Shown: positions 35,658 through 47,891, numbered from the stretch's first letter. The stretch is 64,000 nucleotides of DNA from Mercenaria mercenaria (GCF_021730395.1 NC_069366.1:68825001-68889000); one strand, 5' to 3'. Numbers and translations are program-made. The notes: generated by a model not told the origin, from the letters alone.

Positions 35658-36706
35658 AACAAGAGCACCGCCTTGCGGGTGCTGACGCTCATCTGATTTT
35701 TTTTGTGTAATAGAAATATTGTCCTACCCATGATTTTCTAAGTCTAAAAAGGGCCATCATTCTTGCAAAAAGCAGGATAGAGTTATGTTTCTTGATGTAC
35801 AGTGTCCACTTATGATGGTGAAAAACTGTTGCAAGTTTTAAAGCAATAGCTTTGATAGTTTATGAGAAAAGTTGACTTAAACATAATACTCAACCAAGAA
35901 AATGATTTTCTAAGTCCAAAAGGGGCAATAATTATTGCAAAAAGCAGGATGGAGTTATGTTGCTTGCTGTACAGGGTCAGCTTATGATGGTGAACAAGTG
36001 TTGCAAGTTTCAAAGCAATAGCTTTGATAGTTTAAGAGAAAAAGTTGACCTAAACATAAAACTTAACCAAGAAATCTGATATTTTCTAAGTCCAAAAGGG
36101 GCCATAAATCTTGCAAACAGCAGGACAGAGTTATGTTTCTTGCTGTACAGGGTCAACTTATGATGGTGAACAAGTGTTGCAAGTTTTAAAGCAATAGCTT
36201 TGATAGTTTTGGATAAAAGCTGACCTAAACATAAAACTTAACCAAGAAAACTGATTTTCTAAGTCCAAAAGGGGCAATAAATCTTGCAAAAAGGAAGATG
36301 GAGTTATGTTTCTTGATGTACAGGGTCTGCTTATGATGGTGAACAAGTATTCCAAGTTTCAAAGCAATAGCTTCGATAGTTTAGGAAAAAAGTTGACCTA
36401 AACATAAAACTTAACCAAGAAATCTGATATTTTCTAAGTACAAAAGGGGCCATAAATCTTGCAAAAAGCAAGATGGAGTTATGTTTCTTGCTATACAGGG
36501 TCAGCTTATGATGGTGAACAAGTATTCCAAGTTTCAAAGCAATAGCTTTGATAGTTTAGGAGAAAAGCTGACCTAAACATAAAACTTAACCAGGCAACGC
36601 CGACGCAGACGCCGACGCCGACGCCGACACCGACGCCGACGCCGACAACCGCTCAAGTGATGACAATAACTCATCATTTTTTTTCAAAAAATCAGATGAG
36701 CTAAAA
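35658..36706 (+). mobile_element. Pearl/Helentron-like element (HINE-c) with 178-bp tandem repeats
   Basis: The 5' end is AACAAGAGCACCGCCTTGCG, with hairpin GCACCGC/GCGGGTGC and subterminal GCTCATCTGATTTTTT. The 3' end is AAAAAATCAGATGAGC then TAAAA, the exact inverted partner. About five units of 178 bp (ACTTAACCAAGAAATCTGAT onwards) fill the centre. A GACGCC hexamer array (36597-36650) precedes the 3' end. It interrupts HINE-b and so is younger. Confidence 0.88.
36597..36652. repeat. GACGCC hexanucleotide array
   Basis: Nine or so GACGCC units with a few variants, near the 3' end of HINE-c. It takes the place of the GGACGGACGGACAG tract found in sister elements. Confidence 0.9.
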
Positions 36707-38370
36707 ATGATTTTACATGAACAGGCCACTGTGACCTTGACCTTTAATAGACTGACCCCAAAATCAATAGGGGTATCTACTCTGCATGTTCAATCATCCT
36801 ATGAAGTTTCAACATTCTGGGACAAGTGGTTCTCAAGTTATTGATCGGAACTGGTTATCAATGTTCAGGCCCCTGTGACCTTGACCTTTAACGGAGTGAC
36901 CCCAAAAACAATAGGGGTCATTTACTCTGCATGAACAATCATCCTATGAAGTTTCAACATTCTGGGCCGAGAGGTTCTCAAGTTATTGATTAGAAATGGT
37001 TTTCCATATTCAGGCCCCTGTGGCCTTGACCTTTAACAGAGTGACACTAAAATAGTTAGGGGTCATCTACTCTGCATGACCAATCATCCTATGAAGTCTC
37101 ATCACTCTGGGTCAAGTGGTTCTCTATTTATTGATCGGAAATGGTTTTCAATGTTCAGGCCCCTGTGACCTTGACCTTTGACGGAGTGACCCAAAATCAA
37201 TAGGGGTCATCTACTCTTCATGACCAATCATCTTATGAAGTTTCAACATTCTGGGTCAAGTGGTTCTCTAGTTATTGATCGGAAATGGTTTTCAATGTTC
37301 AGGCCCCTGTGACCTTGACCTTTGACGGAGTGACCCCAAAATCAATAGAGGTCATCTACTCTTCATGAACAATCATCCTATGAAGATTCAACATTCTGGG
37401 TCAAGTGGTTCTCTTGTTATTGATCAGAAATGGTTTTCAATGTTCAGGCCCCTGTGACCTTGACCTTTGACGGAGTGACCCCAAAATCAATAGGGGTCAT
37501 CTAATCTTTATGACCAATCATCCTATGAAGTTTCAACATTCTGGGTCAAGTGGTTCTCTCGTTATTGATCGGAAATGGTTTTCAATGTTCAGGCCCCTGT
37601 GACCTTGACCTTTGATGGAGTGACCCCAAAATCAATAGGGTTCATCTACTCTTCATGACCAATCATCCTATGAAGTTTCAACATTCTGGGTCCAGTGGTT
37701 CTCTAGTTATTGATCAGAAATGGTTTTCAATGTTCAGGCCCCTGTGACCTTGACCTTTGACGGAGTAACCCCAAAATCAATAGGGGTCATCTACTCTTCA
37801 TGACCAATCATCCTATTAAGTTTCAACATTCTGGGTCAAGTGGTTCTCTAGTTACTGATCGGAAATGGTTTTCAATGTTCAGGCCCCTGTGACCTTGACC
37901 TTTGACGGAGTGACCCAAAATCAATAGGGGTCATCTACCCTTCATGACCAATCATCCTATGAAGTTTCAACACTCTGGGTCATGTGGTTCTCTAGTTATT
38001 GATCGGAAATGGTTTTCAATGTTCAGGCCCCTAGCTGTGACCTTGACCTTTGACGGAGTGACCCCAAAATCAATAAGGGTCATCTACTCTGCATGACCAA
38101 TCATCCTATGAAGTTTCAACATTCTGGGTCCAGTGGTTCTCTAGTTATTGATCGGAAATGGTTTTCAATGTTCAGGCTCCTGTGACCTTGACCTTTGACG
38201 GAGTGACCCCAAAAACAATAGGGGTCGTCTACTCCAGCAGCCCTACAACCCTATGAAGTTTGAAGGTTCCAGGTCAAATGGTTCTCCAGTTATTGCTTGG
38301 AAATGAAGTGTGACGTACGGACGGACGGACAGGGCAAAAACAATATGTCTCCTTGGGGAGACATAATTAC

Positions 38371-38984
38371 CATTGACAAATGACACACAGCTAGAGCTAC
38401 ATACATATTAAAAAACCTTCAGAATCCTTTAGGACTTGTGATGCAAGTATCAAAAATTTGCATGAATTTCAGTTTTAAAAGACTATTAGTTATTTTAGTT
38501 GTAGAAAGTGTCAGTAAGTATAACTTGTTTCTAAAGTCTTGGTTTTTAAAAAATACAGGTAGAATACTTTAAATTATGTGCATTTAAGGAAATGATTCAA
38601 GGTAAATTACTTTTTGAAATGTCAAAAGAGAATGTATAAGTTAATGTAAATTGTAATATAAATCCCTACTGCTTATTTTATCAACAATTAATTTTAAAAA
38701 CAAAAGATGGCCTTCGTAATTCACAGTATCAGAAATACACAGAGCTTTAATTAAGCCATGTGTATTCGAGTAAAGTGTCAACAGGCCGAATATCTTGCAA
38801 AATCTTAACATGTCAATATTAATATATAATAAGTTTGAACCACAAGTCACTTTCAGAGTACTCATGCATATTTTATGGATTTTTGAGAGAAATCATTTTT
38901 CGCATATAAAATGTGTGAATTAGTTCCTTTGACTTACAGAAATTGCAAGATTTAGGCATTTAGCAAATTTCTGTACTGGTCAGT
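38371..38984. other. AT-rich stretch between repeats, nothing recognised
   Basis: No ORF or repeat family was recognised between HINE-b and the outer inverted repeat at 38985. Confidence 0.35.
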
Positions 38985-39088
38985 CAGGGGTGTAACTGTT
39001 TTAAGTTATGTAACCTATTTCAGTCAAACATTTTTTAACTTGTTTTAGTTACATGTATAAAATATAATTAACTCAGATAAGTTATTCA

Positions 39089-40470
39089 AACAAGAGGGCC
39101 ATGAAGGCCCTGTATCGCTCACCTGACCTATTAACCTAAAGATCATCAAGATTAACATTCTGACCAAGTTTCATCAAGATATGTTCATAAATGTGGCCTC
39201 TACAGTGTTAACTAGCTTTTCTTTTGATTTGACCCCGAGACCTAGTTTTTGACCCAACATGACCCAGATTCGAACTTGACCTAAAGATCATCAAGTTTAA
39301 CATTCTAAGTTTCATGAAGATACAGTCATAAATGTGGCCTCTAGAGTGTTAACAAGCTTTTCCTTTGATTTGCCCCCATGACCTAATTCTTGACCCAACA
39401 TGACCCAGATTCGAACTTGACCTAAAGATCATCAAGTTTAATATTCTGACTAAGTTTCATGAAGATATAGTCATAAATGTGGCCTCTACAGTGTTAACAA
39501 GCTTTTCCTTTGATTTAACCTAGTGACCTAGTTTTTGACCCCAGCTTACCCAGGTTTAAACTTGACCTAAAGAGCATCAACATAAACATTCTGACCAAGT
39601 TTCATTAAGATATGGTCATAAATGTGGCCTCTACAGTGTTAACTAGCTTTTCCTTTGATTTGACCAGGTGACCTAGTTTTTAATCCTACATGACCCAGAT
39701 TCAAACTGGACCTTAAGATCATCAATATTAACATTCTGACCAAGTTTCATGAAGATATAGTCATAAATGCAGCCTCTACAGTGTTAACAAGCTTTTCCTT
39801 TGATTTGACCTGGTGACCTAGTTTTTGACCCCAGATAACCCAATATCAAACTCATCCAAGACTTTTTTAAGGATAACATTCTGACTAAGTTTCATTAAGA
39901 TTGGGCCAAAATTGTGACCTCTAGAGTGTTAACAAGCTTTTCCTTTGATTTGACCTGTTGACCTTGTTTTTGACCCCAGATGATCCAATATCGATCTCGT
40001 CCAAGATTTTATGGAGGGTAACATTCTGACCAAGTTTCATTAAGATTGGGCCAAAAATGTCACCTCTAGAGTGTTAACAAACTTTTCCTTTGATTTGACC
40101 TGGTGAACTAGTTTTTGACCCCAGATGAATCAATATTGAACTCGTCCAAGACTTTATAGAGGGTAACATTCTGACCAAGTTTCATTAAGATTGGGTCAAA
40201 ATTGTGACCTCTAGAGTGTTAACAAGCTTTTCCTTTGATTTGACCTGGTGACCTAGTTTTTGACCCCAGATGACCCAATATTGAACTCATCCAAGATTTT
40301 ATGGAGGGTAACATTCTGACCAAGTTTCATTAAGATTGGGCCAAAAATGTGACCTCTAGAGTGTTAACAGTCAAATTGTTGATGATGGACGGACGGACGA
40401 CGACGGACGCTGGACACAGGGTGATCACTAAAGCTCACCTTTGAGCACTTCGTGCTCAGGTGAGCTAAAA
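39089..40470 (+). mobile_element. Pearl/Helentron-like element (HINE-d) with about 145-bp tandem repeats
   Basis: The 5' end is AACAAGAGGGCCATGAAGGC, with hairpin GGGCC/GGCCC and subterminal CGCTCACCTG. The 3' end is GGACGGACGGACGACGACGG, then the hairpin GAGCACTTCGTGCTC and CAGGTGAGCTAAAA, which inverts the 5' subterminal motif. Nine units (GTGTTAACAAGCTTTTCCTT near 39206, 39344, 39488, 39636, 39780, 39927, 40069, 40213 and 40362) give a period of about 145 bp. Confidence 0.88.
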
Positions 40471-42662
40471 AGGTCTTTTTGCATTTCTCACAAAGTGACC
40501 ATTAAAGTGATTCTGACTGAAATTAGTAGCAAACAATGGTTAATCAAATGCTCTTTTAGTCTAATAATGACCTGATAAGCATAATGGGATGTTATGAGTT
40601 TTATAGCTTTAAAACTTCTGTGTAAAACTTTATCAGGTCCCAGAAAAGTCACAAATTAGCTATATAGCTAAATGTAGCTCTATATATAGCTAGAAGTAGC
40701 TATAAAACCAATACCAATAATGCAAAATATGTCAAAATAAGATGCAAAATGGTCATAATCACGTCCAGAAGGTTTATAAGATGAAAGACAATGACACAAA
40801 ACTAAGATCTTTGTAGTCACATTTTCAATAACTGCGGCAGTATTTTGCGATAAATCATCACTTAAGTTTTCACTTGTGATAATCATCGTAGTATAAGCCA
40901 AATTTATAAATGACTAATCGCAGAAATTCGCAACATGTATTGAAACTGAAACTGCATAGATCTCCATTCTTTATGTTTGTCTTTTGTCTTATACCGTATA
41001 GCGGGTTATTTCTACGGGGGGAATATTTCTGCGTTTCTGCGGTCTCTCAGAAAAATCGCAAAAATATTTCCAGCAGAATATTCATCCAGCAAAAATTTAA
41101 AACACAAAAAATCTGCATTGTTTTCATAAACGTTGTTTCACGATATGTTACCCACAGTAATCTGAACTTCACAATGTCAAGGTCTAATTATTTGAAATTA
41201 CCGTCGTCATCTAACAATTACCGATAATGATATACAACATGTAATTAGGTGTGATGGTCAATCAAAGTCCTAACTGTTAATCCCTTAGAAAACGTTTCTT
41301 TTTTTTTGTTTGATTGTCTGATTTTTTTTGTGAATGTAATAAACTGAGTGAATTTCACTTGAGTTGTTCTTATCAATCCCTTATGAACATCTTCCGAACT
41401 AAACCTGAATAACTTTTATACTTGTGTAACCATTATGCCGATATACCGTAGTTTGCAGTTCTAGTGTGTACAATTCGATGGGTCAGTGCAACATGGTCGT
41501 AACTTGATTTTTTTACCAAATACACTTTTTTACATAATTTGCCTTATTTAACATAAAAACATCACTTGTTAAAATATCTACATCACATTCTTAAAATTAA
41601 AGTGAAAAAAGTAAAATTGTCAAAAGGTTGTATCTCAGGAAGACACTTCCAGTCAGTGCAACATGGTCGTAACTCAACATACGTCTTTGTTGCACAGAGT
41701 TAGTATGCTATTTCACTTTGAAATTTCTGTGCAACATGGTTGTAACTCACAAAGTGTAACATATTACAATAGTTAAACGATAAATAAGGATAATTTTTGT
41801 TTTTAAACAACTTAGAAAATAGTATTAATACTACAAATTAATACTGTTACCTTATTTCATATTTTATCAATGCAAAGTGGTGTTAAGAATTTATTGACCA
41901 ACATGTTTAGGATTTTACCAAAACACTTACTCTGTTAAAAAATTGTTAACTATTTCTCAGCAAAACTTCTTCCAAATTCAATAATTTTTAGCATCAGAAG
42001 CCTATTCATAATGTCTAGACTTAATTTTAAGAGGAAAAAAGGCACCTTTTTATAATTGTAATTATCAAATAAACTTTCCTTTATGCAAGTTTCATGTAAA
42101 ACTGTGAAAGGATAACAATGAAAAAACATTTTTCCTTTTTGTATGCACATTTCCATGAATTGTGCAAAATACAAAATGGTATTATTAAAGGGGGAAATGT
42201 TTCTGTGCTATAAGTGAAGCATGACTTCTGCTTGTAAAGCTCGTATTCCGATAAGTTTTATTTGGATATACAGAAGATTTTGTTGGGTATATCGAATATT
42301 TGTATAAGTCGTTAAACCACTAAAACATAAATATATTGACCAGCATTTACATTTAAATTTAATGAATGATTTACTTGATTTTTATGTTGCAAAACACAAA
42401 CATAAAGGCCTGGTGATCAAGGGCCATGACCAAGAGAGCCCGTGCTCCCCCTATACCCCCCAGTAACTTAAACTCATCGAAGTCGCATGCAAACAAAATA
42501 ATATTTTCTCAATATATAGACCCAAAACTGAACCAGAGTCCACCATTTCATGCCTGCATTTCAAAATTTCCAGGAGGGGAGATGCTCCCGAGCCCATAAC
42601 AGGAGGGAAGTATCCCTCCTATACCTCAAGATATAGACCGAAAAATGCTCTAGAGGCCATTA

Positions 42663-43140
42663 TTATGTCTCCCACACCACTGTGTGGTGGAAGACATATT
42701 GATTTACTCCTGTCTGTCCATCCATCCGTCTATCACAAATCTTGTCCACACTCTTTAAGTCTAACAGTTCTCATCCGATCTTCACCAAACTTGAAAAAAA
42801 TGTGTTTGCCAGTAAGTCGTCAGCCAAGTTTGATAACTAGCCAAATTAGCCCAGGCACTTTGGAAGTATGGCCCTTGAAACATTGGTTTTTGATAAACAA
42901 AGCACTGAAAGTCTGATTGGATTGTATTTGATAATCAAAGCACTGGAAGTCTGATTAGGTTGTGTCAAAGCTCTGAAAGTCTGATTGGGTTGTTTTTGAT
43001 AATTAAAGCACTGGAAGTCTGATTGGGAATTAAGAATATATAGGGTGTAGGGTTTACGCTTGAACATTTCTCGTCCGATCTTATACTACTATTCAGATGA
43101 TTTGGCAGTTGTGGGAAACATGCGCTTTTCTCAAAAGCAG
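42663..43140 (-). mobile_element. Pearl-like element fragment (HINE-f), reverse orientation
   Basis: TTATGTCTCCCACACCACTG with the hairpin CACCACTGTGTGGTG, followed by CTGTCTGTCCATCCATCCGT, is the reverse complement of the 3' end type seen in HINE-b. The left edge interrupts the 115-bp satellite. Its interior includes a minisatellite of about 45 bp (AAGCACTGGAAGTCTGATT, four copies, 42890-43030). The far end is uncertain. Confidence 0.6.
42890..43030. repeat. Minisatellite, about 45-bp unit, four copies
   Basis: Units of the form 'tttttgataatNaaagcactggaagtctgattgggttg' repeat about four times, one of them shortened. Confidence 0.8.
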
Positions 43141-44003
43141 CTGTAGTTTCATACCTAAATTTCAAAAACTTCCAGAGGAGACCCTTTCCTCCTCCCCAAA
43201 TAGGAAGGAGGTATTATACCAAACAGGAAGGAGTTATCCCTGATTCCCCTCCTTTACTTCAAAATTTAGACCCAGAAATGCACAAGGGGCAACCATTTCA
43301 TACCTAAATTACAGAAATTTCCAGGGGAGAGCCCTCCCCACTCTCCTCACTTGAGTCTCACTAACAGGAGGGAGGGTTAACCTCTTGTACCTCAAAATTC
43401 AAACCCAAAAATGCACAAGAAGCGTTTTATAATATATGTAGTTTTATAAGAACGTTTAAAATATTTCTAGGGGGAAACCCTCTGAACCCCTTCTCTACCT
43501 TTGTATCTCCTTCTCTACCTTTACATTTAAACCCAATTGCACCTGAGGCCACCATTTCATACCTGTATTAAAAAAGAAAATCCAGGGAGAGATCCACCTG
43601 ATCCCCTTAACAGGAGGGAGGTATCCAATCATGTAAGTCAAAGTTGTGACCCAAAAAGGCACTAGAGGCTTCCATTTTATACCTATATTCCAGAGGGAGA
43701 CTCCCCTGACCAACCTAACAGGAGGTGGGGACCCTCTTAATACCTGAAAATTTAGACAAAAAACATACATCAGAGGCTGCCATTTCATACATATATTACA
43801 AAATTTCCAGGAACAGACCATACTGACATTCAAATTTTACATCAGGACTGGTGTATGGCATCATTTTGGATGTTAGTTTCATGTGACTGTGTTGTTGTGT
43901 TTGTCATGTTCTTTAATTATAACATTTTCAGTTTTACTCAAGCTAAAGAGCAAATTTATACCATTGATAATTGTTTAAGTGTAGATTTTTATGTATTATA
44001 AAT

Positions 44004-44288
44004 AACAAGAGCTGTCACTAATGGTGACAAATGCCCCCGCAGCGCCTTGACCTTTGTCCTGGTGACCTTGACTTATGACCTGGTGACCCCAAAGTCAGTA
44101 GGGGTCGTGTACTCAATAAGTACTATCAGCATGTGAAGTTTGAAGGTCCTGGGTGCAGTGGTTCGCGATTAAAATGTGCCTTCATGCAAAAAGTTAACAT
44201 TGTGACGAACTAACTTACTAACTAACGAACGAACGAACGGACGGACGGACAGTTGAAAACTAATATGCCTCCCTTTGGGGGCATAAAA
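44004..44288 (+). mobile_element. Short pearl/Helentron-like element with a single core unit (HINE-e)
   Basis: The 5' end is AACAAGAGCTGTCACTAATG, with hairpin TGTCAC/GTGACA and subterminal ATGCCCCC. There is one core unit (CCTTGACCTTTG...GGTGACC), then GAACGGACGGACGGACAG and TGCCTCCCTTTGGGGGCATA with AAAA. At 285 bp it shows the minimal plan of the family without tandem amplification. Confidence 0.88.
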
Positions 44289-44399
44289 AGACTTTTAGAC
44301 TTGTATCAAGAAGCATGCATATGTATTTTTGCAGAATAGTATTGTGCTCCTGTTGCATGCATTATTTATTCTGCAGAACTAGTGCATATTTCTTGATGA

Positions 44400-44885
44400 A
44401 AATCTAATAACTAAACACAGACATATTCAAATACCTTAGACCTTAAAGGCTCATAATGCCTATATTCTATGAATATGCAAATATCTTGTACTTTAAAGAC
44501 ACTCAGTGTCTACATACTGAAAAATATTCAAGTGCCTTGGACCAGTCAAGCACTTATTGTCCATTTACTGTAAAATACTGAAATAACTTTGACCATAAAA
44601 GTTCTCAGAGCCTATATTCAGTAAAATATGTAAATATTTTGAACCAGTCAAGCTTCTGTTGTCCATTTACTGTAAAGTAATGAAATAAGTTTGACCATAA
44701 AGGATCCCAGTGCCTAAATTCAGTAAAATATTCAAGTACCTTTGACCAGTCAAGCTCTTACAATGTCCATTTACTGTAAAATACTGAAACAACATGAATA
44801 CTAAAATTCTCAGTAATATTCAGTAAAATATGCAAATATCTTAGCCCAGATCAAGCTCTTATTGTCTTTTTACTGTAAAATACTT
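44400..44885. repeat. Degenerate tandem repeat, about 120-bp unit, four copies
   Basis: Units share 'gaccagtcaagctcttattgtc', 'catttactgtaaaatactgaaa' and 'ttcagtaaaatatNcaaatatctt'. Each unit seems built from two related halves of about 60 bp. Confidence 0.75.
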
Positions 44886-45533
44886 TTAAATAATTTAAAA
44901 TGTGTTTTTGTAGTAGTACATTTTTATTTCTACATATTATATGATTTTTCTGACATTTTTGCGAGTAAAACAAGTCAATGAAAGTACAGAAAAAGATAAA
45001 TGAATATGCTTAAAAATATTGAATTAATAGTCTTTTGAATAAACATCTCTGTTATGAATTATCTCCAATAAATTTTTTGTTAACATTTAGTTACGACCTT
45101 GTTGCACTAAGTTTTTGACAAAATTTCCACACATTTCAGCGCAACATGGTCGTAACTGGAAAACTTCCAAATAACTCCTCAGTGAACATTTTTTTTGACA
45201 TTTTTTCCCATAGTATTGTAGTTATTATTGTTATTTGATAGAAATAATATAGATTGTATTGTTTTTCATTACATCATTTGAATACAAAAATATTTTTTGC
45301 TTCTCCTGTAAAGTTTTCAAAAAATGAGTTACGACCGTGTTGCACTAACCCATCGAATTGTTGTTGGACTTATATTTGTTCAATTCACATGTTATTATAT
45401 CCTACAATGCATTCATTAAAAGCTACTTACAGTCCGTGTCTGATAACTTCGGAGTGACGTCACGTTTATTTATGTTTTCTGGACTTATAAAACTAATGAT
45501 ATAGGGTATATTTTATTGCAACATGTCTGTCAG

Positions 45534-45608
45534 TCCCGGTAGCTCAGTGGTAAGCACTGATGTTTGAAATGTCGAATTTTGCAGGCCGTAGGTTCGAATC
45601 CAGGGAAG
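45534..45608 (+). other. tRNA-like sequence with pol III A and B boxes
   Basis: TCCCGGTAGCTCAGTGG gives a good A box and AGGTTCGAATCC a perfect B box at roughly tRNA spacing. TCCC can pair with GGGA at the end, but the rest of the acceptor stem and the anticodon arm are imperfect. It is a tRNA-derived relic or internal promoter, not a functional tRNA. Confidence 0.6.
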
Positions 45609-46542
45609 TGTTTTGGTTATAACACACTAAATAGTTGTTGTTCTTTATTTTATATAAAACTGATCTAATTCCAATGACCCCAAAACACATCAGGACCCAT
45701 TTTAACTGTCTGTAACCCACATTTTCTTGAAGAATATTGTCAGTAACTAACTAAAAATCAAAAGAAAAGTGGGGGGTCATGTTTGATGCAAGAAAAATAA
45801 TTTCAGTCAAACACACAAACTGCAAAATCAGCTAAAAAATGAGACCCCAAATTATACTGGTGGTATATGATCTAAGTTTCCATGAAAAATTTTGTAATGT
45901 TGTTATTTCATTATGAAAATGCTACCTACATGTCAAGCATAGATCTGTCATTGATTTTAGCAAAAAAAAAAATGCATAGAAAATAAGGAAAATAGCTCCA
46001 CAGAGCAAAAAAACTGAGCACTATTTGTATCCGCCATTATGCGACTACCATTTTTTTTCGCGCCATTTTTCTTTTTAGTGTCTGTATGCCTTTTTTCTAG
46101 TTTCTCTTTCAAGGTAACCCTATAGTCATTCAGTTTTTCCTGGAATATATTAATATATTTAGATAGAGATATTATTAAATTAATTCCTGTTTAAAGGTGA
46201 CCAGCCATCAGCTCTGCGTAAACACATCGTATTATGAATGCATAGTCACGAAAACACTAGGAAATTTCGTGCAGGTTAAATTCCTCTCTGGTATATTGTC
46301 ATTATTAGTGCAGTCAACATGTCCGAGGTGTCCACGTCTGTTGGAAAGAGAAATATTGTTCAGTATAAGAATGATGTTAAATGCATACTACAAAATGTTC
46401 TGAAGGTTATTTCAAGCATCATCATTTTTCCATATTTCAGTTCCTTATTGTATACCGTAGTGCTGTATTACTGCATTTTGAATCTGTTCAATTGTCTTTG
46501 AAAAAAATGTAATTAAAACATAAATAAAAACAAAGGTTTAAA

Positions 46543-46632
46543 ACAAGTATAAATCACGGTGGGATTCGAACCAACGCAACAATGGAAATAAAAAAATCTT
46601 CGGCCGGTACTAATCTTCTACTTCAAGGTAAG
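46543..46632 (-). other. tRNA-like B-box sequence, minus strand
   Basis: GGTTCGAATCCCACC on the minus strand is a canonical B box / T-loop. The upstream part (GGAACGCTTACCTTGAAG) is a weak A box. It mirrors the plus-strand relic at the other end of element E. Confidence 0.45.
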
Positions 46633-47050
46633 CGTTCCAGTTAGTAGTATAATATAAAAGTATGTACTTAAATAATGATAATTATCGATTACCCTCCTGA
46701 CTTGGACTCGTCCAAATAGTCACCCCGAAGTTATCAGACACAGACTGTAACAGCAGTTACTGGTAATTTAATTTATTGTTTTCATACGCTCTCATTCTCA
46801 CGACGTCCGGTCATGCGGGGAAATACCTCCTGCTTGGTATCAAAAACGCAGAAATTTCACTTCCTTTTATGTGAAAACGCAGAAATTAAACATGCAGAAA
46901 TTACTTTCACAATTTTTGGGACCAAAACGCAGAATTTTTTTACCGCAGAAATAACCCGCTATACGGTAAACCATTTGAATGGGATAAAAACTATTTTATA
47001 TTTGATATTCACATATTTTTAACAACTTTTATTGGTTTTACTACACTTTG

Positions 47051-47891
47051 CAATTGAGTTTGCCCTTTACAGATATAATGTCTCATCAAAAAGCCAATAG
47101 TCAGTTACTGTACTCGCCTTATCTCGACTGAAATTCTGACTCCGCCCTTCAGTTAAACAGCCAAGATTTAGTGACGAAACGCACTGAGATACGTTATAGA
47201 GCCATTTATGTAATCATGCCGCGAGGTAAAAATTACAGCAATGATGTTAGTCAAATAATTGTGAATAAGATTAAAGATAATGTCAAAGTAATTTTGACGC
47301 GATCCTAGGAAATATTGAGATAATATTTTCATATGGGCAATATCCCCACTCACTTCAAAAACTCGAAAGACCAAAATAGTTGAAGCAATCTCCCATGAAA
47401 TTTTTATCGCTGCCGACGCTTACATGCTATAGGTATAAATATATTCAAGAATTGCCCACAAATAAAACTTGTATCGAAAGGGCATTCAATTCTTCATTGA
47501 TTTATGTAAAATTTATCAAATAATATCTCTAATTACGATTTTTTTCTGGGGATTTAAACCTATGTATGTACTGTACATGCACGATTAAAATTTACCGTGT
47601 GTACTCGCCAATCTGCGCAAGCGATAAAACCAATAACTTTACATGACTGTGTACTGTGATTTATCTTGCATTATTTTGGTACTTCAAAGTTTTGACATTT
47701 AGATTGCCTGTCACAAATATAAAACAAGCTGAACATCGAATTATTTTGACTAGCGCCAAGATTAACATGATCTTTCAATGGACCAATCGAATTCATTGTG
47801 GAAGATGGCCTCGGCTATTTTTGTCAACATACACCTGTCAAGTCCCAGTATAATATCGATTTGAATTATTCGGAAAGGGCAAACTCAATTG
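47051..47891. mobile_element. Inverted-repeat element G
   Basis: The left end CAATTGAGTTTGCCCTTTAC and right end GGAAAGGGCAAACTCAATTG form inverted repeats of about 20 bp with one or two mismatches. It is about 840 bp, inside B and outside C. No coding capacity was recognised. Confidence 0.65.

Larger units (their letters stand above)
35337..38370 (+). mobile_element. Pearl/Helentron-like element (HINE-b) with 145-bp tandem repeats, split by HINE-c
   Basis: The 5' end is AACTAGAAAATGCTTTTGTA with subterminal GCATGTCTCCC. The 3' end is ACGGACGGACGGACAGG followed by the hairpin ATGTCTCCTTGGGGAGACAT, whose right arm complements the 5' subterminal motif. Between these lies a tandem array with a period of about 145 bp (AGGCCCCTGTGACCTTGACC at 36723, 36868, 37012, 37158, 37302, 37446, 37591, 37736, 37881, 38025 and 38173), plus diverged units before 35658. 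HINE-c (35658-36706) is inserted into it. Pearl elements of bivalves are known to carry such arrays and are viewed as non-autonomous Helentrons; the assignment here is by structure. Confidence 0.8.
42520..43850. repeat. Degenerate satellite, about 115-bp unit, split by HINE-f
   Basis: Units share 'ccaccatttcatacctRNatt', 'aaatttccagg', 'aacaggagggaggtat' and 'acccaaaaatgcac.agaggc'. About two units lie before 42663 and six after 43140. Strong divergence between units indicates an old array. Confidence 0.75.
41471..45360. mobile_element. Nested inverted-repeat element D with GTGCAACATGGTCGTAACT motifs
   Basis: The left end CAATTCGATGGGTCAGTGCA has the inverted partner GCACTAACCCATCGAATTG ending at 45360. 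The motif GTGCAACATGGTCGTAACT occurs near 41487, 41657 and 41729 (plus), and near 45090 and 45328 (inverted), with one plus copy near 45142. Its interior is filled by other repeats (satellites, HINE-f, HINE-e). No transposase was found. Confidence 0.72.
45427..46750. mobile_element. Inverted-repeat element E with tRNA-like sequences inside both ends
   Basis: The left end TTACAGTCCGTGTCTGATAA has its complement TTATCAGACACAGACTGTAA at 46750; the TIR runs about 32 bp with two mismatches. Inside, a plus-strand tRNA-like segment (45534-45608) and a minus-strand one (46632-46543) face each other. No ORF codes for a recognisable transposase. It lies in C, outside D. Confidence 0.75.
40992..46967. 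mobile_element. Nested inverted-repeat element C
   Basis: The left end TACCGTATAGCGGGTTATTT and right end AAATAACCCGCTATACGGTA are perfect inverted repeats (continuing CTACGG / CCGCAG). Subterminal TTTCTGCGTTT motifs recur on both sides (41027 and, inverted, near 46845, 46880 and 46925). It contains elements D and E. Confidence 0.75.

Noticed and set aside
43495-43833. 112-aa minus-strand frame
   Set aside because: Translation of the 115-bp satellite; periodic composition and no recognised domain.
45534-45608. Functional tRNA gene
   Set aside because: A and B boxes are good, but acceptor and anticodon stems do not pair well and the terminal repeats of element E enclose it.
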